A stretch of DNA of 64,000 nt from Hazenella coriacea (lineage in GTDB: Bacteria; Bacillota; Bacilli; Thermoactinomycetales; Thermoactinomycetaceae), in the NCBI RefSeq assembly GCF_004341825.1, contig NZ_SMAG01000002.1, positions 518,631-582,630 of the forward strand, read 5' to 3'. Shown piece after piece: positions 1 through 8,712 of this stretch (its first letter is position 1; each line of letters opens with the position of its first letter). Under the pieces are notes generated by a model. That model was not told the origin of the DNA, made no database searches, and saw nothing but the letters and a program-made list of their open reading frames with translations. The translations under genes and the position numbers were made by a program.

Positions 1-1317
1 GATTCGAATCCGATTAGGATCTTGGAATTGTTGATTTAATACCCGACGGATTTGCTCTCCTGTTAGTTCCATTTTAACTAGGTCGTTCGAAAAAGGTTGA
101 ACAGTGTATAGATCTCCCCAAGTAACTTTACCCGCAGGGAGATCAGAGCGAATCCCACCCGGATTCATAAAAGAAATATCTGTTTTCATTTCCAAACGTT
201 GGGCATCAGCAATCAAGTTACCTAGAGGAGATTCACCTGCTTCATTTTCTTTGCGTGAAATCTCATCTGTGGTTTGCCCCACTTCAGCTTCAATAATGGG
301 AGCTACTTTCTTTTTCGCTTTTTCCATAAAGGCTTGAATCTTAGGATCTGGGGTCATCCCTTCATGGAAAGTAGTAACAATTTCCCCTTTTTTCTGAACG
401 ATATCTTTAGTTTTACGATCTAACACAATATCCACATCAGCAAAAGCGGTTCCATAACTGTAAGCTTGTACGACTAGCTTGTCATCGATCATTCCATTTA
501 AGTAAGAGTGGGAGTGACCAGCAAAAACAACGTCTACTTCGGGGTCTAGATTTTTGGTTATATCTGCGATCGGTCCAGTGATTTCTCCTGTCGTTTGATT
601 CTGGAATCCACCTTCATGAGCAAGGACGATGATCGCTTTGACACCTTTCTTTTTTAACTTGGCAACTTCACGATTCACTGCTTCAGCTTCGTCGATAAAT
701 TCAACATTTTTAACCCCATCAGGAACCACAATGGAGGGAGTGGTTTTGGTTACTACGCCGATAAAGCCAACAGGAACTCCTTGAAAACGTTTGATCATAT
801 GAGTTGGTAGGATTGGTTTCTTAGTTTTCTTATCAACGACGTTAGCGGCAATGTAGGGGAACTTTGCACCCTTAAATTTGCCTGTATTGGGATGAGTTCC
901 ACCATTGATCAGACGTAACATCTCATCCACGCCTTCATCAAACTCATGATTACCAATCGTTCCTAGATCAAAGCCAAGTTTATTGAAAAATTTAATGGTT
1001 GGTTCATCTTGCATGAGAGCTGATACAGGAGCACTAGCACCTACCGCATCCCCTACATGCAAAAGCATAGTATTACGGTTTTCAGCTTCACGTTGTCGTA
1101 AATAAGATGCTAAATATTCAGCAGTTCCAACTGGCTTATTGTTCACCTTGCCTACTGTATCTAATTGTCCATGGAAATCGTTGATACTGAGTAGTTGAAC
1201 AGAGACGGTTTGATTTTTCTTGGCAATCTCTAGTTCAGAGGAGTTGGAAAACCCAGTTAATATAGGAAAGCTAACCAACATAGTCAAACTAAGTAAGCCA
1301 ACAAGTATTCGCTTCAT
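1..1317 (-). CDS. Secreted 5'-nucleotidase / metallophosphatase, 5' part (runs off left edge)
   Basis: The frame is open from an ATG at 1317 to the window edge, giving 439 residues with no stop, so the C-terminus is missing. A signal peptide (KR at 2-3, then a hydrophobic stretch to about residue 22) indicates export. The calcineurin-like metallophosphatase motifs appear in order: NDFHG (46-50), GD (89-90), GNHEFD (122-127), then AHEGG and GHSHSY. After these come the start of the 5'-nucleotidase C-terminal domain (GNLIADA) and MNPGGIR. This is the usual order in the UshA/YfkN-like family that dephosphorylates extracellular nucleotides for phosphate or nucleoside salvage. The ribosome-binding site GGGAGAGGTG lies about 10 nt before the ATG. 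The exact substrate (5'-nucleotide or 2',3'-cyclic nucleotide) cannot be told from the sequence. No partner gene is visible. Confidence 0.88.
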   Translation of the reverse strand, partial: MKRILVGLLSLTMLVSFPILTGFSNSSELEIAKKNQTVSVQLLSINDFHGQLDTVGKVNNKPVGTAEYLASYLRQREAENRNTMLLHVGDAVGASAPVSALMQDEPTIKFFNKLGFDLGTIGNHEFDEGVDEMLRLINGGTHPNTGKFKGAKFPYIAANVVDKKTKKPILPTHMIKRFQGVPVGFIGVVTKTTPSIVVPDGVKNVEFIDEAEAVNREVAKLKKKGVKAIIVLAHEGGFQNQTTGEITGPIADITKNLDPEVDVVFAGHSHSYLNGMIDDKLVVQAYSYGTAFADVDIVLDRKTKDIVQKKGEIVTTFHEGMTPDPKIQAFMEKAKKKVAPIIEAEVGQTTDEISRKENEAGESPLGNLIADAQRLEMKTDISFMNPGGIRSDLPAGKVTWGDLYTVQPFSNDLVKMELTGEQIRRVLNQQFQDPNRIRI

Positions 1318-1500
1318 TTAAAATGTTCACCTCTCCCAAAACTATCTTTTATATCTATCGAAATTAGAATAACTGCTTTATGTAAACTTGTCACTATATT
1401 TTCGTTAAAATTAGTATTGTTTGACATAAGGAACTCGATATGAGCAAAGCTACTTGAATGAATTTGAAATCAAGTGGCTTGATTAATTGAATCTAGAAGG

Positions 1501-1584
1501 GAAGATGATTCTCTGATGAGAGACTTTTGCGGATCAGGTACGAAAGCGAGACAGAGAACCAGCGACCCATGATGGGATTTGAAT
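1501..1584 (+). repeat. Interspersed palindromic repeat, copy A
   Basis: The core 1501-1568 aligns by eye without gaps to copy B (17876-17943) with about 10 differences in 68 nt. The similarity continues about 15 nt further through GGGATTTGA. The element carries complementary arms (TTCTCTG near the left end, CAGAGAA near the right) around a conserved GACTTTTGCG block. It sits between two divergent genes. I do not recognise it as a known RNA or mobile element. Confidence 0.75.
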
Positions 1585-1687
1585 CAATATGTGACTGAAA
1601 ATACTTATGAGAGTAACGATTTAAATTCCAAAGCAAAGCATTTATAAGTGAAAATAGTTCTCAATTTATATTTAATCTAATTTAGTA

Positions 1688-1716
1688 TTGACTTTAATCT
1701 GTGTGGGTGATATTTT
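1688..1716 (+). promoter_or_regulatory. Sigma-A type promoter for ykuU
   Basis: TTGACT at 1688-1693 and TATTTT at 1711-1716 are separated by 17 bp, about 110 nt upstream of the peroxiredoxin start. The spacing is ideal and the -35 box is 5/6. A possible Fur/PerR-like dyad ends 25 nt upstream. Confidence 0.55.
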
Positions 1717-1826
1717 AGACTTGTATCAGCGAACTGTCTTGTTTGAAATAGATAGTTACGGGGAAAAATAAAGGTTGGCTGAGAACATTGCCAACTACAT
1801 ATTACATCTAGGGAGGAATTTTTATC

Positions 1827-2366
1827 ATGGCAACTCGTTTAGTAGGACTACCAGCACCAGATTTTGAGCTAGCTAGCACAAAAAATCTGGAAAACCTTGA
1901 TGAAAATGTTAAGCTTTCCGATTACAAAGGCAAATGGTTAGTTATGTTTTTCTACCCATTAGATTTTACCTTTGTTTGTCCAACTGAAATTACAGCTCTG
2001 TCTGACCGTTATGAAGAATTTGCCGATCAAGATGCTGACATCCTAGGTATTAGCACGGACAGTAAATTCTCCCACCGTGCATGGATCAACACCCCACGTA
2101 GCGAGAATGGTCTTGGAGAAATTAAATATCCTTTAGGTGCTGATACCACTCACAAAGTTAGCCGTGACTATGGTGTATTAATCGAAGATGAAGGTGTTGC
2201 TCTACGTGGCCTATTCATCATCGACCCAGAAGGTGTTGTTCGCTACCAAGTAGTGACAGATAACAACATTGGTCGTTCCGTGGATGAAACATTACGTGTT
2301 CTTTCAGCTCTACAAACAGGTGGTTTGTGCCCAGCTAACTGGAAACCAGGTCAAAAAACACTTTAA
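1827..2366 (+). CDS. ykuU: Typical 2-Cys peroxiredoxin (YkuU/AhpC-Prx1 family)
   Basis: This 179-residue thiol peroxidase reduces H2O2 and organic peroxides. The peroxidatic cysteine is C51 in FVCPTE, preceded by FYPLDFTF. The resolving cysteine is C167 in GGLCPANW, so this is a typical 2-Cys enzyme working as a dimer or decamer in the cytosol. Length and motifs match B. subtilis YkuU. The start follows a GGGAGG site by 11 nt. A thioredoxin-like gene (ykuV) follows as in B. subtilis and is a natural candidate for its reductant. A 13-bp hairpin between the two (2398-2429) may set their ratio. Identification is firm at family level; the specific electron donor is inferred from position. Confidence 0.93.
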   Translation: MATRLVGLPAPDFELASTKNLENLDENVKLSDYKGKWLVMFFYPLDFTFVCPTEITALSDRYEEFADQDADILGISTDSKFSHRAWINTPRSENGLGEIKYPLGADTTHKVSRDYGVLIEDEGVALRGLFIIDPEGVVRYQVVTDNNIGRSVDETLRVLSALQTGGLCPANWKPGQKTL

Positions 2367-2397
2367 TCAATTTACTACAATTGTAAAAAATAAACCA

Positions 2398-2429
2398 CAA
2401 AGGACCTAACGAGTTAGTTAGGTCCTTTG
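2398..2429 (+). terminator. Hairpin between ykuU and ykuV (terminator or attenuator)
   Basis: Perfect 13-bp inverted repeat (2398-2410 with 2417-2429) and a 6-nt loop. The downstream T-run is poor (TTACAATAAAT), so it may act as a partial terminator or as an mRNA-end stabiliser rather than a full stop. Confidence 0.7.
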
Positions 2430-2462
2430 TTACAATAAATCCTTTTTAAGGAGGGGTTCTAA

Positions 2463-2909
2463 ATGGCTTTACGTCTACGTACGGAAATGCCAGAGATTAA
2501 AGGAATTACCGAATGGGTGAATGGCGAGTCTAATAAAAGTGATTTGCTAGGAAAGCCTGTACTGGTTCACTTTTGGTCTATTAGTTGTGGAATGTGTAAA
2601 GAGAGTTTACCAGCTATTAATGAAATGAGAGAAGAGTTTCCGCAACTTCAGTTCGTTGGGATTCACATGCCTCGCTCTGAAAAAGATACAGATGTGGACG
2701 CAGTGAAAGAAACCGTAGTAAAATATGAACTGAAGCATCCACAAGGAATCGATAATGAACATAATGTGGTTGATGCTTTTGAAAACGAATTTGTACCAGC
2801 ATTTTATCTGTTTGATGCCAATGGATTGTTACGGCATCGTTCCGCAGGTGAAAAAGCATTGACGATGTTAAAGAAACCTTTAGAACGTGTACTAGGAGAA
2901 TCTGAATAA
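2463..2909 (+). CDS. ykuV: Thiol-disulfide oxidoreductase, thioredoxin-like (YkuV)
   Basis: This is a 148-residue cytosolic thioredoxin-fold protein with the redox pair C42-G-M-C45 after HFWSIS, and the cis-proline region VPAFY. The HMPRSEKD segment and overall length match YkuV of B. subtilis, which has the related centre CHLC; the CGMC here is a variant. There is no signal peptide or membrane anchor, unlike ResA-type relatives. It probably passes electrons to the neighbouring peroxiredoxin or other thiol targets. The ribosome-binding site AAGGAGGGG precedes the ATG, and gcvH starts 17 nt after its stop, so the three genes may share a transcript. Confidence 0.9.
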   Translation: MALRLRTEMPEIKGITEWVNGESNKSDLLGKPVLVHFWSISCGMCKESLPAINEMREEFPQLQFVGIHMPRSEKDTDVDAVKETVVKYELKHPQGIDNEHNVVDAFENEFVPAFYLFDANGLLRHRSAGEKALTMLKKPLERVLGESE

Positions 2910-2926
2910 GCGGAGGGACAACCAAG

Positions 2927-3310
2927 ATGAACTTACCAAAAGAGCTGCGTTACACTGAAGAACATGAGTGGATCGAAAAACTTGACGGGAATAAAGTGAG
3001 AATCGGGATCACTGACCATGCTCAATCGGAGCTTGGTGATATTGTTTTTGTTGAGCTTCCAGAGGCGGATGCAGAAGTGACTGCCAATGAACCATTTGGA
3101 AGTGTAGAGTCAGTGAAAACAGTATCTGAATTATACTCACCTGTTTCCGGAAAGGTCCTTGAAGTCAATGCGGAACTCGAAGAATCACCTGAAAATGTGA
3201 ACGATTCTCCTTATGGAGAAGGATGGATGATTGTTGTTGAAATGTCTGATCCTGCACAGTATGATCAATTACTATCAGCAGAAGAATATGAGAAATCGGT
3301 GAACAGTTAA
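2927..3310 (+). CDS. gcvH: Glycine cleavage system H protein
   Basis: This is a 127-residue lipoyl carrier protein. The lipoylated lysine is K64 in ESVKTVSE, in the usual hairpin between beta-strands. The family hallmarks [19 protein letters not shown] and GEGWM are present. In the glycine cleavage complex GcvH shuttles the aminomethyl group from GcvP to GcvT, and in Bacilli it is also the entry point for lipoate transfer to 2-oxoacid dehydrogenases through LipM/LipL. The latter role fits a chromosome that carries at least two lipoyl E2 genes (18098 and 55310). No gcvT or gcvP is present here; gcvH stands apart from them, as it does in B. subtilis. The ribosome-binding site is GCGGAGGG, 11 nt before the ATG. 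Confidence 0.97.
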   Translation: MNLPKELRYTEEHEWIEKLDGNKVRIGITDHAQSELGDIVFVELPEADAEVTANEPFGSVESVKTVSELYSPVSGKVLEVNAELEESPENVNDSPYGEGWMIVVEMSDPAQYDQLLSAEEYEKSVNS

Positions 3311-3315
3311 GTTTT

Positions 3316-3395
3316 ACCCCCTTTTCAGATGTTAAAGTTCCTTTCTTTGTACAAACTAACAGATAAGGAACATACATCTGAAAAGGGGGTTTTTG
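3316..3395 (+). terminator. Long intrinsic terminator after gcvH that includes the next gene's ribosome-binding site
   Basis: A perfect 17-bp inverted repeat (3316-3332 with 3374-3390) is followed by a T-run. The 41-nt loop contains a second pairing (GTTCCTT with AAGGAAC). The right arm includes AAAGGGGG, which is the only Shine-Dalgarno site for the ATG at 3397. The same hairpin can therefore end gcvH transcripts and hide the next start in read-through RNA. Confidence 0.85.
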
Positions 3396-3396
3396 T

Positions 3397-3636
3397 ATGG
3401 AAAACGAACAACAACCATATCGAGTCAATATTACTCGCAAAGTAACAGGAAAAATGGAACAAGGGAATATGATTTTTTATCACAATAAATCTCCCATTGG
3501 TCATATGGACCTAAATACCATGCAAGTAGAAATGTACGATGGATTTGCGATGGAGGAAGAATCCATTTATGCGGTGGGAGATCAACCGATTTACCAAGAG
3601 CAATATGCGGAAAACTGCGATCTAGGTTGGTGTTAG
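3397..3636 (+). CDS. Small uncharacterised protein (79 aa)
   Basis: I do not recognise the family. The product is acidic and soluble-looking, with no signal peptide or membrane segment. It has aromatic and methionine-rich stretches (MIFYHNKSPIGHMDL, MYDGFAMEEE) and two cysteines near the C-terminus (C73 and C79), the latter being the last residue. The start ATG at 3397 has AAAGGGGG 8 nt upstream, but that site is inside the right arm of the gcvH terminator, so translation is expected only from RNA in which the hairpin is open. It is followed by its own terminator (3652-3714), which supports a real transcription unit. Confidence 0.6.
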   Translation: MENEQQPYRVNITRKVTGKMEQGNMIFYHNKSPIGHMDLNTMQVEMYDGFAMEEESIYAVGDQPIYQEQYAENCDLGWC

Positions 3637-4064
3637 ACACTGTAATAAACTCAAGCCTATTTTTCTAATTAACTTCCTCTATTCAAGGGGAATGAAGAGA
3701 AATAGGCTTGTTTTCATGGAAAAGGAGAGTTTCTCAAATTGAATCTCTTGATAAAGGAAAGTGCTAAAGTCAAGTCTATCATTTAATAAGTGGTTTGGAA
3801 TATCGAAGCGAGAGTGTTATGCATTTTCCAGCTTTCCCATACGTTTGAATTTGTCCGACATGTGGTAAAATACATATATACGTCATAACATGATGATGAG
3901 ATTGCTAGCACATAACTAGAACTTGTTGCATCAATCCCGAAAAGTTGCAACAATCTAAAATTAAATAAGGCAAATCGTTTCTATACCATTTGTCTTCAGC
4001 TGCAAGGTCCTTGTATGTATGACGGTATGAGATAAAGATCATGAGGAGAAAGGGAGGGGAAACA
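3637..4064. other. 428-bp intergenic region
   Basis: Beyond the terminator at its left end, this stretch is AT-rich. A candidate promoter, TTGAAT with TAAAAT and a short 15-bp spacer, lies near 3845-3871. I see no convincing gene; open frames across it lack ribosome-binding sites. Confidence 0.4.
3652..3714 (+). terminator. Intrinsic terminator after the 79-aa gene
   Basis: Arms of 15 nt (3652-3666 with 3696-3710, one G-U pair) enclose a 29-nt loop and are followed by TTTTC. Confidence 0.7.
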
Positions 4065-4490
4065 ATGAGCTTTTGTTGTGGGGCATCGATGATTGGATTG
4101 ATCGGATCTATTCGGAACAGTTCAGTCATGGTGCATCAAGTTCCATTGCTTTGTTGTCCCGTATGTCAACGTATAGAGATTCATCCCGAAATCAAAGAGG
4201 AATTTGAATTAGTGGTTGAATATGCATTGGAAGACCATGTGAAAGAAATTACCCTCCGTGAAACGATCACTCCTGAAATGATCGAAGAGTGGAGAGAAAA
4301 TTGCGTTAGTTTTGCTGGGGATGAAGATTTTGAGCTTATTTTACGAGAGCAAATTGACCATTCCCTTGATCTTCTCAGTGTAGCCAAAAGTCTTTCTGAA
4401 GATGATTGGAAGGAAGAGCTGATGAAACGGTTATCCACTTTAACGTATAGACTTCAGCATCTAGAACAACAAAAAGAGAAAAAATGGTGA
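4065..4490 (+). CDS. Uncharacterised cysteine-rich protein, possible zinc site (141 aa)
   Basis: The start at 4065 is chosen because GGGAGGGG lies 6 nt upstream; an in-frame ATG at 4041 lacks a site. The N-terminus holds C4-C5 and a CCPVC cluster (C30, C31, C34), a pattern that could bind one zinc ion, resembling YgiT-type zinc-finger proteins in outline. The rest (from about residue 45) is acidic and helical, rich in Glu and Leu, ending in a coiled-coil-like stretch LQHLEQQKEKKW. There are no membrane segments. I cannot assign a function. It stands alone and converges on the DUF3050 gene, sharing a bidirectional terminator. Confidence 0.65.
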   Translation: MSFCCGASMIGLIGSIRNSSVMVHQVPLLCCPVCQRIEIHPEIKEEFELVVEYALEDHVKEITLRETITPEMIEEWRENCVSFAGDEDFELILREQIDHSLDLLSVAKSLSEDDWKEELMKRLSTLTYRLQHLEQQKEKKW

Positions 4491-4557
4491 TTAATATAAA
4501 TAGCGGATGTAAAACCGAATAACAGATCAAGATTAGATTGGAGAAGCATTCGCAAGT

Positions 4558-4600
4558 AAAAAAGCTGGATTGATATCAAATCCAGCTTTTTTGTTTTTTT
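4558..4600. terminator. Bidirectional intrinsic terminator
   Basis: A 14-bp perfect stem (4558-4571 with 4579-4592) is flanked by A-run and T-run, between two convergent genes. It overlaps the last bases of the minus-strand DUF3050 stop codon. Confidence 0.85.
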
Positions 4601-5366
4601 AAAGCCCTTTTTCATTGATTTCAGCAATGACACCATCCCATAAGCGGATTCGAGCTTGTAATGCTTTTTTCGCTATTTGATCAGCTTCAATCAGCTTTTG
4701 CTCTTCTTCCTTACATAGATATAATAATAATTGTTTAGCAAGTGGACCGTGCTCATCACCATCTAATTCAATATGTCGCTGTAAGTAATAATGGAGTCTG
4801 TTTGTATCTGTTTTGTTTTGCTTCATTTCTTTGATGAGGACAGTGAACATATCTGGAATCAGGTCTTCACGACCATAGAAAAAAGCGGAAGCGATTTCAT
4901 GTGGTTGCCCTGATGTAGCTAACTCTATATGAAAGGAGACGAACTCTTTGACGGTGTCAGTCATATCGATTTGATTTAAAGCTGAAATGGGATCTTCCCC
5001 TTCTTGAATAAGTGTAATCAATGATTCAATCGGTTTCGTGTCAGCATCTACTTCATTCATCGCTTGTAAATAAAGCTCAAAATGACTGATATACCCACCT
5101 TCGCCATCCTCATCGGTTTCTTCCCCGATCACGATTTCATTGATAAAGCGGGCATAGTTGGGTTCAGCTTGGGGAATCCACGGAACAGTTACACAAGTAA
5201 GCGTTTGCTGTAACTTTTTGAGTAAACTCATAAAGTCCCAGACTGCAAACGAATGATGTTTCATAAAGATACGGACTCGGTCCGGTGTATTCATTAAAGA
5301 ATAAACAGGATGGTCAAGCAATTGGTCACGAATGCTCTCCATCTGTTTAAAAGTTAGATCCGACAT
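4599..5366 (-). CDS. DUF3050 family protein (heme-oxygenase-like fold)
   Basis: The product is 255 residues. The start at 5366 is preceded by GAGGGAGG; a longer in-frame start at 5393 has none. The N-terminal block (HHSFAVWDFMSLLKKLQ), an acidic central EIVIGEETDE and a later HIELDGDEHGPLA match my memory of DUF3050, a family placed in the heme-oxygenase-like superfamily where several members are di-iron oxidases. The His and Glu/Asp residues in these segments are plausible metal ligands, but no reaction is assigned. It lies 75 nt downstream of udk on the same strand and could be its transcriptional partner. It appears soluble and cytosolic. Confidence 0.75.
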   Translation of the reverse strand: MSDLTFKQMESIRDQLLDHPVYSLMNTPDRVRIFMKHHSFAVWDFMSLLKKLQQTLTCVTVPWIPQAEPNYARFINEIVIGEETDEDGEGGYISHFELYLQAMNEVDADTKPIESLITLIQEGEDPISALNQIDMTDTVKEFVSFHIELATSGQPHEIASAFFYGREDLIPDMFTVLIKEMKQNKTDTNRLHYYLQRHIELDGDEHGPLAKQLLLYLCKEEEQKLIEADQIAKKALQARIRLWDGVIAEINEKGL

Positions 5367-5441
5367 GTAGGTTCCTCCCTCAGGTGAAATCAATCTATAC
5401 CAATCTTATCCTCTCTCAAACAAAGATATAATGTTGTTTAT

Positions 5442-6080
5442 TTAATTTTTGGTGACGGTTTGAACTGCATTGAGATGTGTTTGAATTTGATTGATAAGAA
5501 TATTGATGGCTACTTGATTATGGCCACCTTCGGGAACGATCAAATCAGCATAACGTTTACTGGGTTCAATAAATTGGAGATGCATCGGACGGACTATATT
5601 TAAATATTGAAGAATTACAGATTCGAAGGTACGTCCTCTTTCCTGAATATCGCGTTCCATTCGACGCAGGATTCTTACATCGGCATCTGTATCCACAAAG
5701 ATTTTAATATCCATCCGGTCACGTAAACGCTCATCATCCAAGATCAGAATGCCTTCAAGGATGATCACATCCCTTGGAGCGAGAAAAATGGTTTCTTTTG
5801 AGCGAGTGTGAAGAGCATAATCATACACGGGTCTCTCTACAGATTGATAATTTAACAATTGATCCATGTGTTTAATTAACAAATCATTATCAAAGGCAAG
5901 CGGGTGGTCATAGTTGGTCTGAATTCGTTCTGCCATTGTTAGATGGGACTGATCTCTGTAATATGCATCTTGCTCTAAAAACACGACAGAATCAGCGAAT
6001 TGGTCTACTAACTTACGGGCTACGGTTGTCTTTCCAGATCCTGTACCTCCAGCTACACCGATTACTACTGGTTTTTTCAT
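5442..6080 (-). CDS. udk: Uridine kinase
   Basis: This 212-residue P-loop kinase phosphorylates uridine and cytidine with ATP or GTP in pyrimidine salvage. The Walker A motif is GGTGSGKTT at residues 11-19. [20 protein letters not shown] and the lid region [12 protein letters not shown] are all typical of Udk. The start at 6080 has AGGAAGGG 8 nt upstream; the longer frame from 6101 would place the ribosome-binding site inside the gene. Length matches the Bacillus enzyme (about 211). It is followed by the DUF3050 gene. Confidence 0.95.
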   Translation of the reverse strand: MKKPVVIGVAGGTGSGKTTVARKLVDQFADSVVFLEQDAYYRDQSHLTMAERIQTNYDHPLAFDNDLLIKHMDQLLNYQSVERPVYDYALHTRSKETIFLAPRDVIILEGILILDDERLRDRMDIKIFVDTDADVRILRRMERDIQERGRTFESVILQYLNIVRPMHLQFIEPSKRYADLIVPEGGHNQVAINILINQIQTHLNAVQTVTKN

Positions 6081-6235
6081 GATACAATCCCTTCCTGTCA
6101 CTCGAAGCCAATTGATATACTTTGCGTATCATAGCAATTATGTCCTTTTTTTTCAAGGTAATTATATTAGTTTAATTAAATCATGTTTCATCTATTTAAT
6201 AATCTGGCGTAATTCTGTGATTGAATTTCAAACAA

Positions 6236-6276
6236 ATAAAAATCCCCAGTGTATTTAAACACTAGGGATCACTTTA
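6236..6276 (-). terminator. Intrinsic terminator of pckA
   Basis: Arms 6242-6252 and 6259-6269 pair over 11 positions with one mismatch. Read on the minus strand they are followed by TTTTTATTTG, directly after the pckA stop. Confidence 0.75.
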
Positions 6277-7857
6277 TTAACCAAGCTTAGGACCTGCAGC
6301 TTTGATTTCGTCAGATACATGTGAAAACTTGGCAAAGTGTTGTTGGAAGCGTTGCGCAAGTTCTTTGGCTTTCGCATCATAAGCATCTTTGTTTTCCCAA
6401 GTGTGACGAGGGTTTAATAATTCTGCCGGTACCTCAGGGCATGAAGTTGGAATGGATAGACCGAAGATCGGATCTTTTTCATAATTCACTTCATTTAACT
6501 TTCCTTTTATAGCAGCTGTTACCATCGCACGGGTATAGGAAAGGTTCATTCGTTTGCCTACACCATAAGGTCCACCTGTCCATCCGGTATTCACAAGATA
6601 AACTTGAACCTCATGCTTTGCGATTTTTTCTCCAAGCATCTCCGCATATACATGTGCAGGACGTGGTAAGAAAGGAGCACCAAAACAAGTGGAGAAAGTT
6701 GCTTCAGGTTCGGTGACACCACGCTCGGTACCAGCTAATTTACTGGTGTATCCAGCAAGGAAATGATACATCGCTTGCTCCGGCGTAAGCTTTGAAATAG
6801 GAGGGAGTACTCCAAAAGCATCAGCAGTCAAGAACAAAATGACGTTTGGATGCCCAGCTACACCTGGGATTACAGCATTAGGGATGTAGTCGATTGGATA
6901 TGCTGCACGGGTATTCTCGGTCAATGAATTATCATTAAATAAAGGAGTTCTTGTGTCATCTAAAGCTACATTTTCTAAAACTGTTCCGAAACGAATGGCT
7001 TGCCAAATTTGAGGTTCTTTTTCTTCACTGAGTCCAATACATTTGGCGTAACAACCACCTTCAAAGTTAAACACACCCTTGTCGGACCAACCGTGTTCAT
7101 CATCCCCGATCAGATTACGCTCGGGATCTGCGGATAAGGTTGTTTTACCTGTTCCAGAAAGACCAAAGAATAGTGCAACATCCCCATCGGCTCCCACATT
7201 GGCGGAACAGTGCATGGGCATAACACCTTTTTCTGGAAGTAAATAGTTCATAACACCAAAGATGGATTTTTTCATTTCCCCTGCATAATGGGTGCCTGCA
7301 ATGATAACCATTTTATGTTTAAAGCTTACCGCAATCATGGTTTCAGAGTTCGTTCCATCAAGTTCTGGGTCGATTTTGAAGTTAGGAACAGCAACAACCG
7401 TAAATTGGGGTTGATGTTTGGCTAACTCCTCTTGTGTTGGACGAATAAATAGCTGGCGTACGAATAAGTTGTGCCAAGCATATTCGTTGATGACTCGAAT
7501 CGGCAAACGATAGGTTTCATCAGCTCCTGCAAAACCGTCAAATACATATAAGTCTTTTTTGCTCAAATAAACTTGTAATCGCTTTAGAACTTGTTCAAAC
7601 TTTTCTGGCTCCATGGGTTGGTTCACTGAACCCCAGTCAATGTTATCTTTCACCATCAAGTCAGCGACTGTGTACTTATCTTTTGGAGAGCGTCCTGTAA
7701 AGGCGCCAGTTGTTGCTCGTAAAGCCCCTTCTTTACTTAGTACGGCTTCCTTATTTCTGATTGCTTCTTCAACGAGTTCAGCAGCACTTAAATTCATATG
7801 CGTATGGTCTCCAAATTGAAATGAAGCTTCATTTTCTGTTTGTATAACCATGCTCAT
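6277..7857 (-). CDS. pckA: Phosphoenolpyruvate carboxykinase (ATP)
   Basis: This 526-residue gluconeogenic enzyme converts oxaloacetate and ATP to PEP, CO2 and ADP in the cytosol. Signature motifs are present: TGRSPKDKY, the kinase-1a P-loop [14 protein letters not shown], the kinase-2 segment LIGDDEHGW, and the FEGGCYAKC Mg/Mn region. The start at 7857 has AAGGGTGG 8 nt upstream; an ATG at 7869 lies on top of that site. Length agrees with B. subtilis PckA (527). The upstream region contains a site matching the CcpN operator consensus as I recall it, overlapping the -10 box, which would make expression gluconeogenic as in Bacillus. Confidence 0.97.
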   Translation of the reverse strand: MSMVIQTENEASFQFGDHTHMNLSAAELVEEAIRNKEAVLSKEGALRATTGAFTGRSPKDKYTVADLMVKDNIDWGSVNQPMEPEKFEQVLKRLQVYLSKKDLYVFDGFAGADETYRLPIRVINEYAWHNLFVRQLFIRPTQEELAKHQPQFTVVAVPNFKIDPELDGTNSETMIAVSFKHKMVIIAGTHYAGEMKKSIFGVMNYLLPEKGVMPMHCSANVGADGDVALFFGLSGTGKTTLSADPERNLIGDDEHGWSDKGVFNFEGGCYAKCIGLSEEKEPQIWQAIRFGTVLENVALDDTRTPLFNDNSLTENTRAAYPIDYIPNAVIPGVAGHPNVILFLTADAFGVLPPISKLTPEQAMYHFLAGYTSKLAGTERGVTEPEATFSTCFGAPFLPRPAHVYAEMLGEKIAKHEVQVYLVNTGWTGGPYGVGKRMNLSYTRAMVTAAIKGKLNEVNYEKDPIFGLSIPTSCPEVPAELLNPRHTWENKDAYDAKAKELAQRFQQHFAKFSHVSDEIKAAGPKLG

Positions 7858-8283
7858 CCTAACATCCACCCTTATTTTTTCCTTGTGTGAAGGTAAGTTA
7901 AAATATGTTATAACAAATTCTCGATTAGTATAACATAATTCACTTCTCTTGGTGAACGTGTCTATTTTCTTGTCTCATAATCGTTACAATTTCTTAGCCC
8001 TTGATCTTCGACTACTAAATGATCACTGCATATTAAAATTAAGTAAAGAAGTTGATTTACATCATGAGTTGTACGTAAGTTTGTCGTAAATGGATCTTAA
8101 CAGTCATAATTATAAAAGGTAGTCATAAAAAGTAATCAAGTTGGTTTGAATGATTGCTTTACAAAAACGGAGATTCTTGTAAATCCCAGTGCTCTTCTAT
8201 CTCCAAGGTATAATTAGCCATTGACTTTTTAACAAATAAATGGTACTTTTGAACTGAATGAATTCCATTTCGGGAGTGTTATA
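7858..8283. other. 426-bp divergent intergenic region pckA / S1-domain gene
   Basis: Apart from the pckA promoter and operators at the left, this region is AT-rich and holds the 5' leader of the S1-domain gene. I see no coding frame or stable hairpin in 7975-8265. Confidence 0.4.
7904..7961 (-). promoter_or_regulatory. pckA promoter with candidate CcpN operators
   Basis: On the minus strand TATGTTATACT (7937-7927) fits TRTGHYATAYW, the CcpN consensus as I recall it. It contains the -10 box TATACT. A TTCACC -35-like box lies 18 bp upstream. A second related half-match, TATGTTATAAC, occurs at 7904-7914 on the plus strand, about 47 nt before the pckA start. In B. subtilis CcpN represses pckA and gapB on glycolytic substrates; the assignment here is by motif only. 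Confidence 0.5.
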
Positions 8284-8673
8284 ATGAGCGAGTTAAAGGA
8301 AGGGGCCGTCGTACAGGGAGAAGTCATTTCGACCAAACCTTTCGGGGCCTTTGTTAAGTTAGAATCGGGAGAGACAGGTCTGGTTCACATCTCTCAAATT
8401 TCTACTAAATATGTAGAAAAAGTTGAAGACGAACTCCAAGTTGGTAGCAATGTTAAAGCAAAAGTGCTTTCAATCGATCCTTCAGGAAAAATTTCCTTAT
8501 CGATAAAAGCTCTAAGCGAAGAGAGTCGTCCGCCACGAGAAAGAAGAGGTGGCGATCGTCGCGGTGGCCGTAATAAAGGGCCTGGAGATTTTGAAGACAT
8601 GATGAAAAAATTTATGAAGAGCAGTGAAGAGCGTCTAAGTGCCCTTGCTGCCAAACAGAAAAAGAATCGTTAA
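8284..8673 (+). CDS. S1 RNA-binding domain protein (YabR/YugI type)
   Basis: This is a 129-residue protein. Residues 1-73 form one S1 domain (GAVVQGEVISTKPFGAFV, GLVHISQIS, VKAKVLSID, KISLSIKAL). A basic RG-rich linker follows (RERRGGDRRGGR), then a C-terminal helix (DFEDMMKKFMKSSEERLSAL). This is the layout of Bacillus YabR and the general stress protein YugI, which associate with RNA or ribosomes. The C-terminal motif is nearer YabR. A GGGAG site precedes the ATG. It is monocistronic, bounded by a terminator at 8713-8750. Confidence 0.88.
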   Translation: MSELKEGAVVQGEVISTKPFGAFVKLESGETGLVHISQISTKYVEKVEDELQVGSNVKAKVLSIDPSGKISLSIKALSEESRPPRERRGGDRRGGRNKGPGDFEDMMKKFMKSSEERLSALAAKQKKNR

Positions 8674-8712
8674 GCAACGATTATATTCTAACATTTCATC
8701 AATCATAAAAAC

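Larger units (their letters stand above)
1318..1826. other. 509-bp divergent intergenic region
   Basis: This stretch separates the nucleotidase (-) and ykuU (+). It contains a copy of the interspersed repeat (1501-1584), a 7-1-7 dyad at 1649-1663 (TGAAAATAGTTCTCA) that loosely resembles Fur/PerR-family sites, and a good sigma-A promoter at 1688-1716. I see no coding frame with a ribosome-binding site. Confidence 0.6.

Noticed and set aside
1649..1663. Fur or PerR box upstream of the peroxiredoxin gene
   Set aside because: TGAAAATAGTTCTCA has dyad character but differs at several positions from both consensus sites; kept only as a remark in the intergenic entry.
3905..4129. Minus-strand 74-codon ORF
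   Set aside because: No ribosome-binding site, overlaps the start of a better-supported plus-strand gene, composition unlike proteins.
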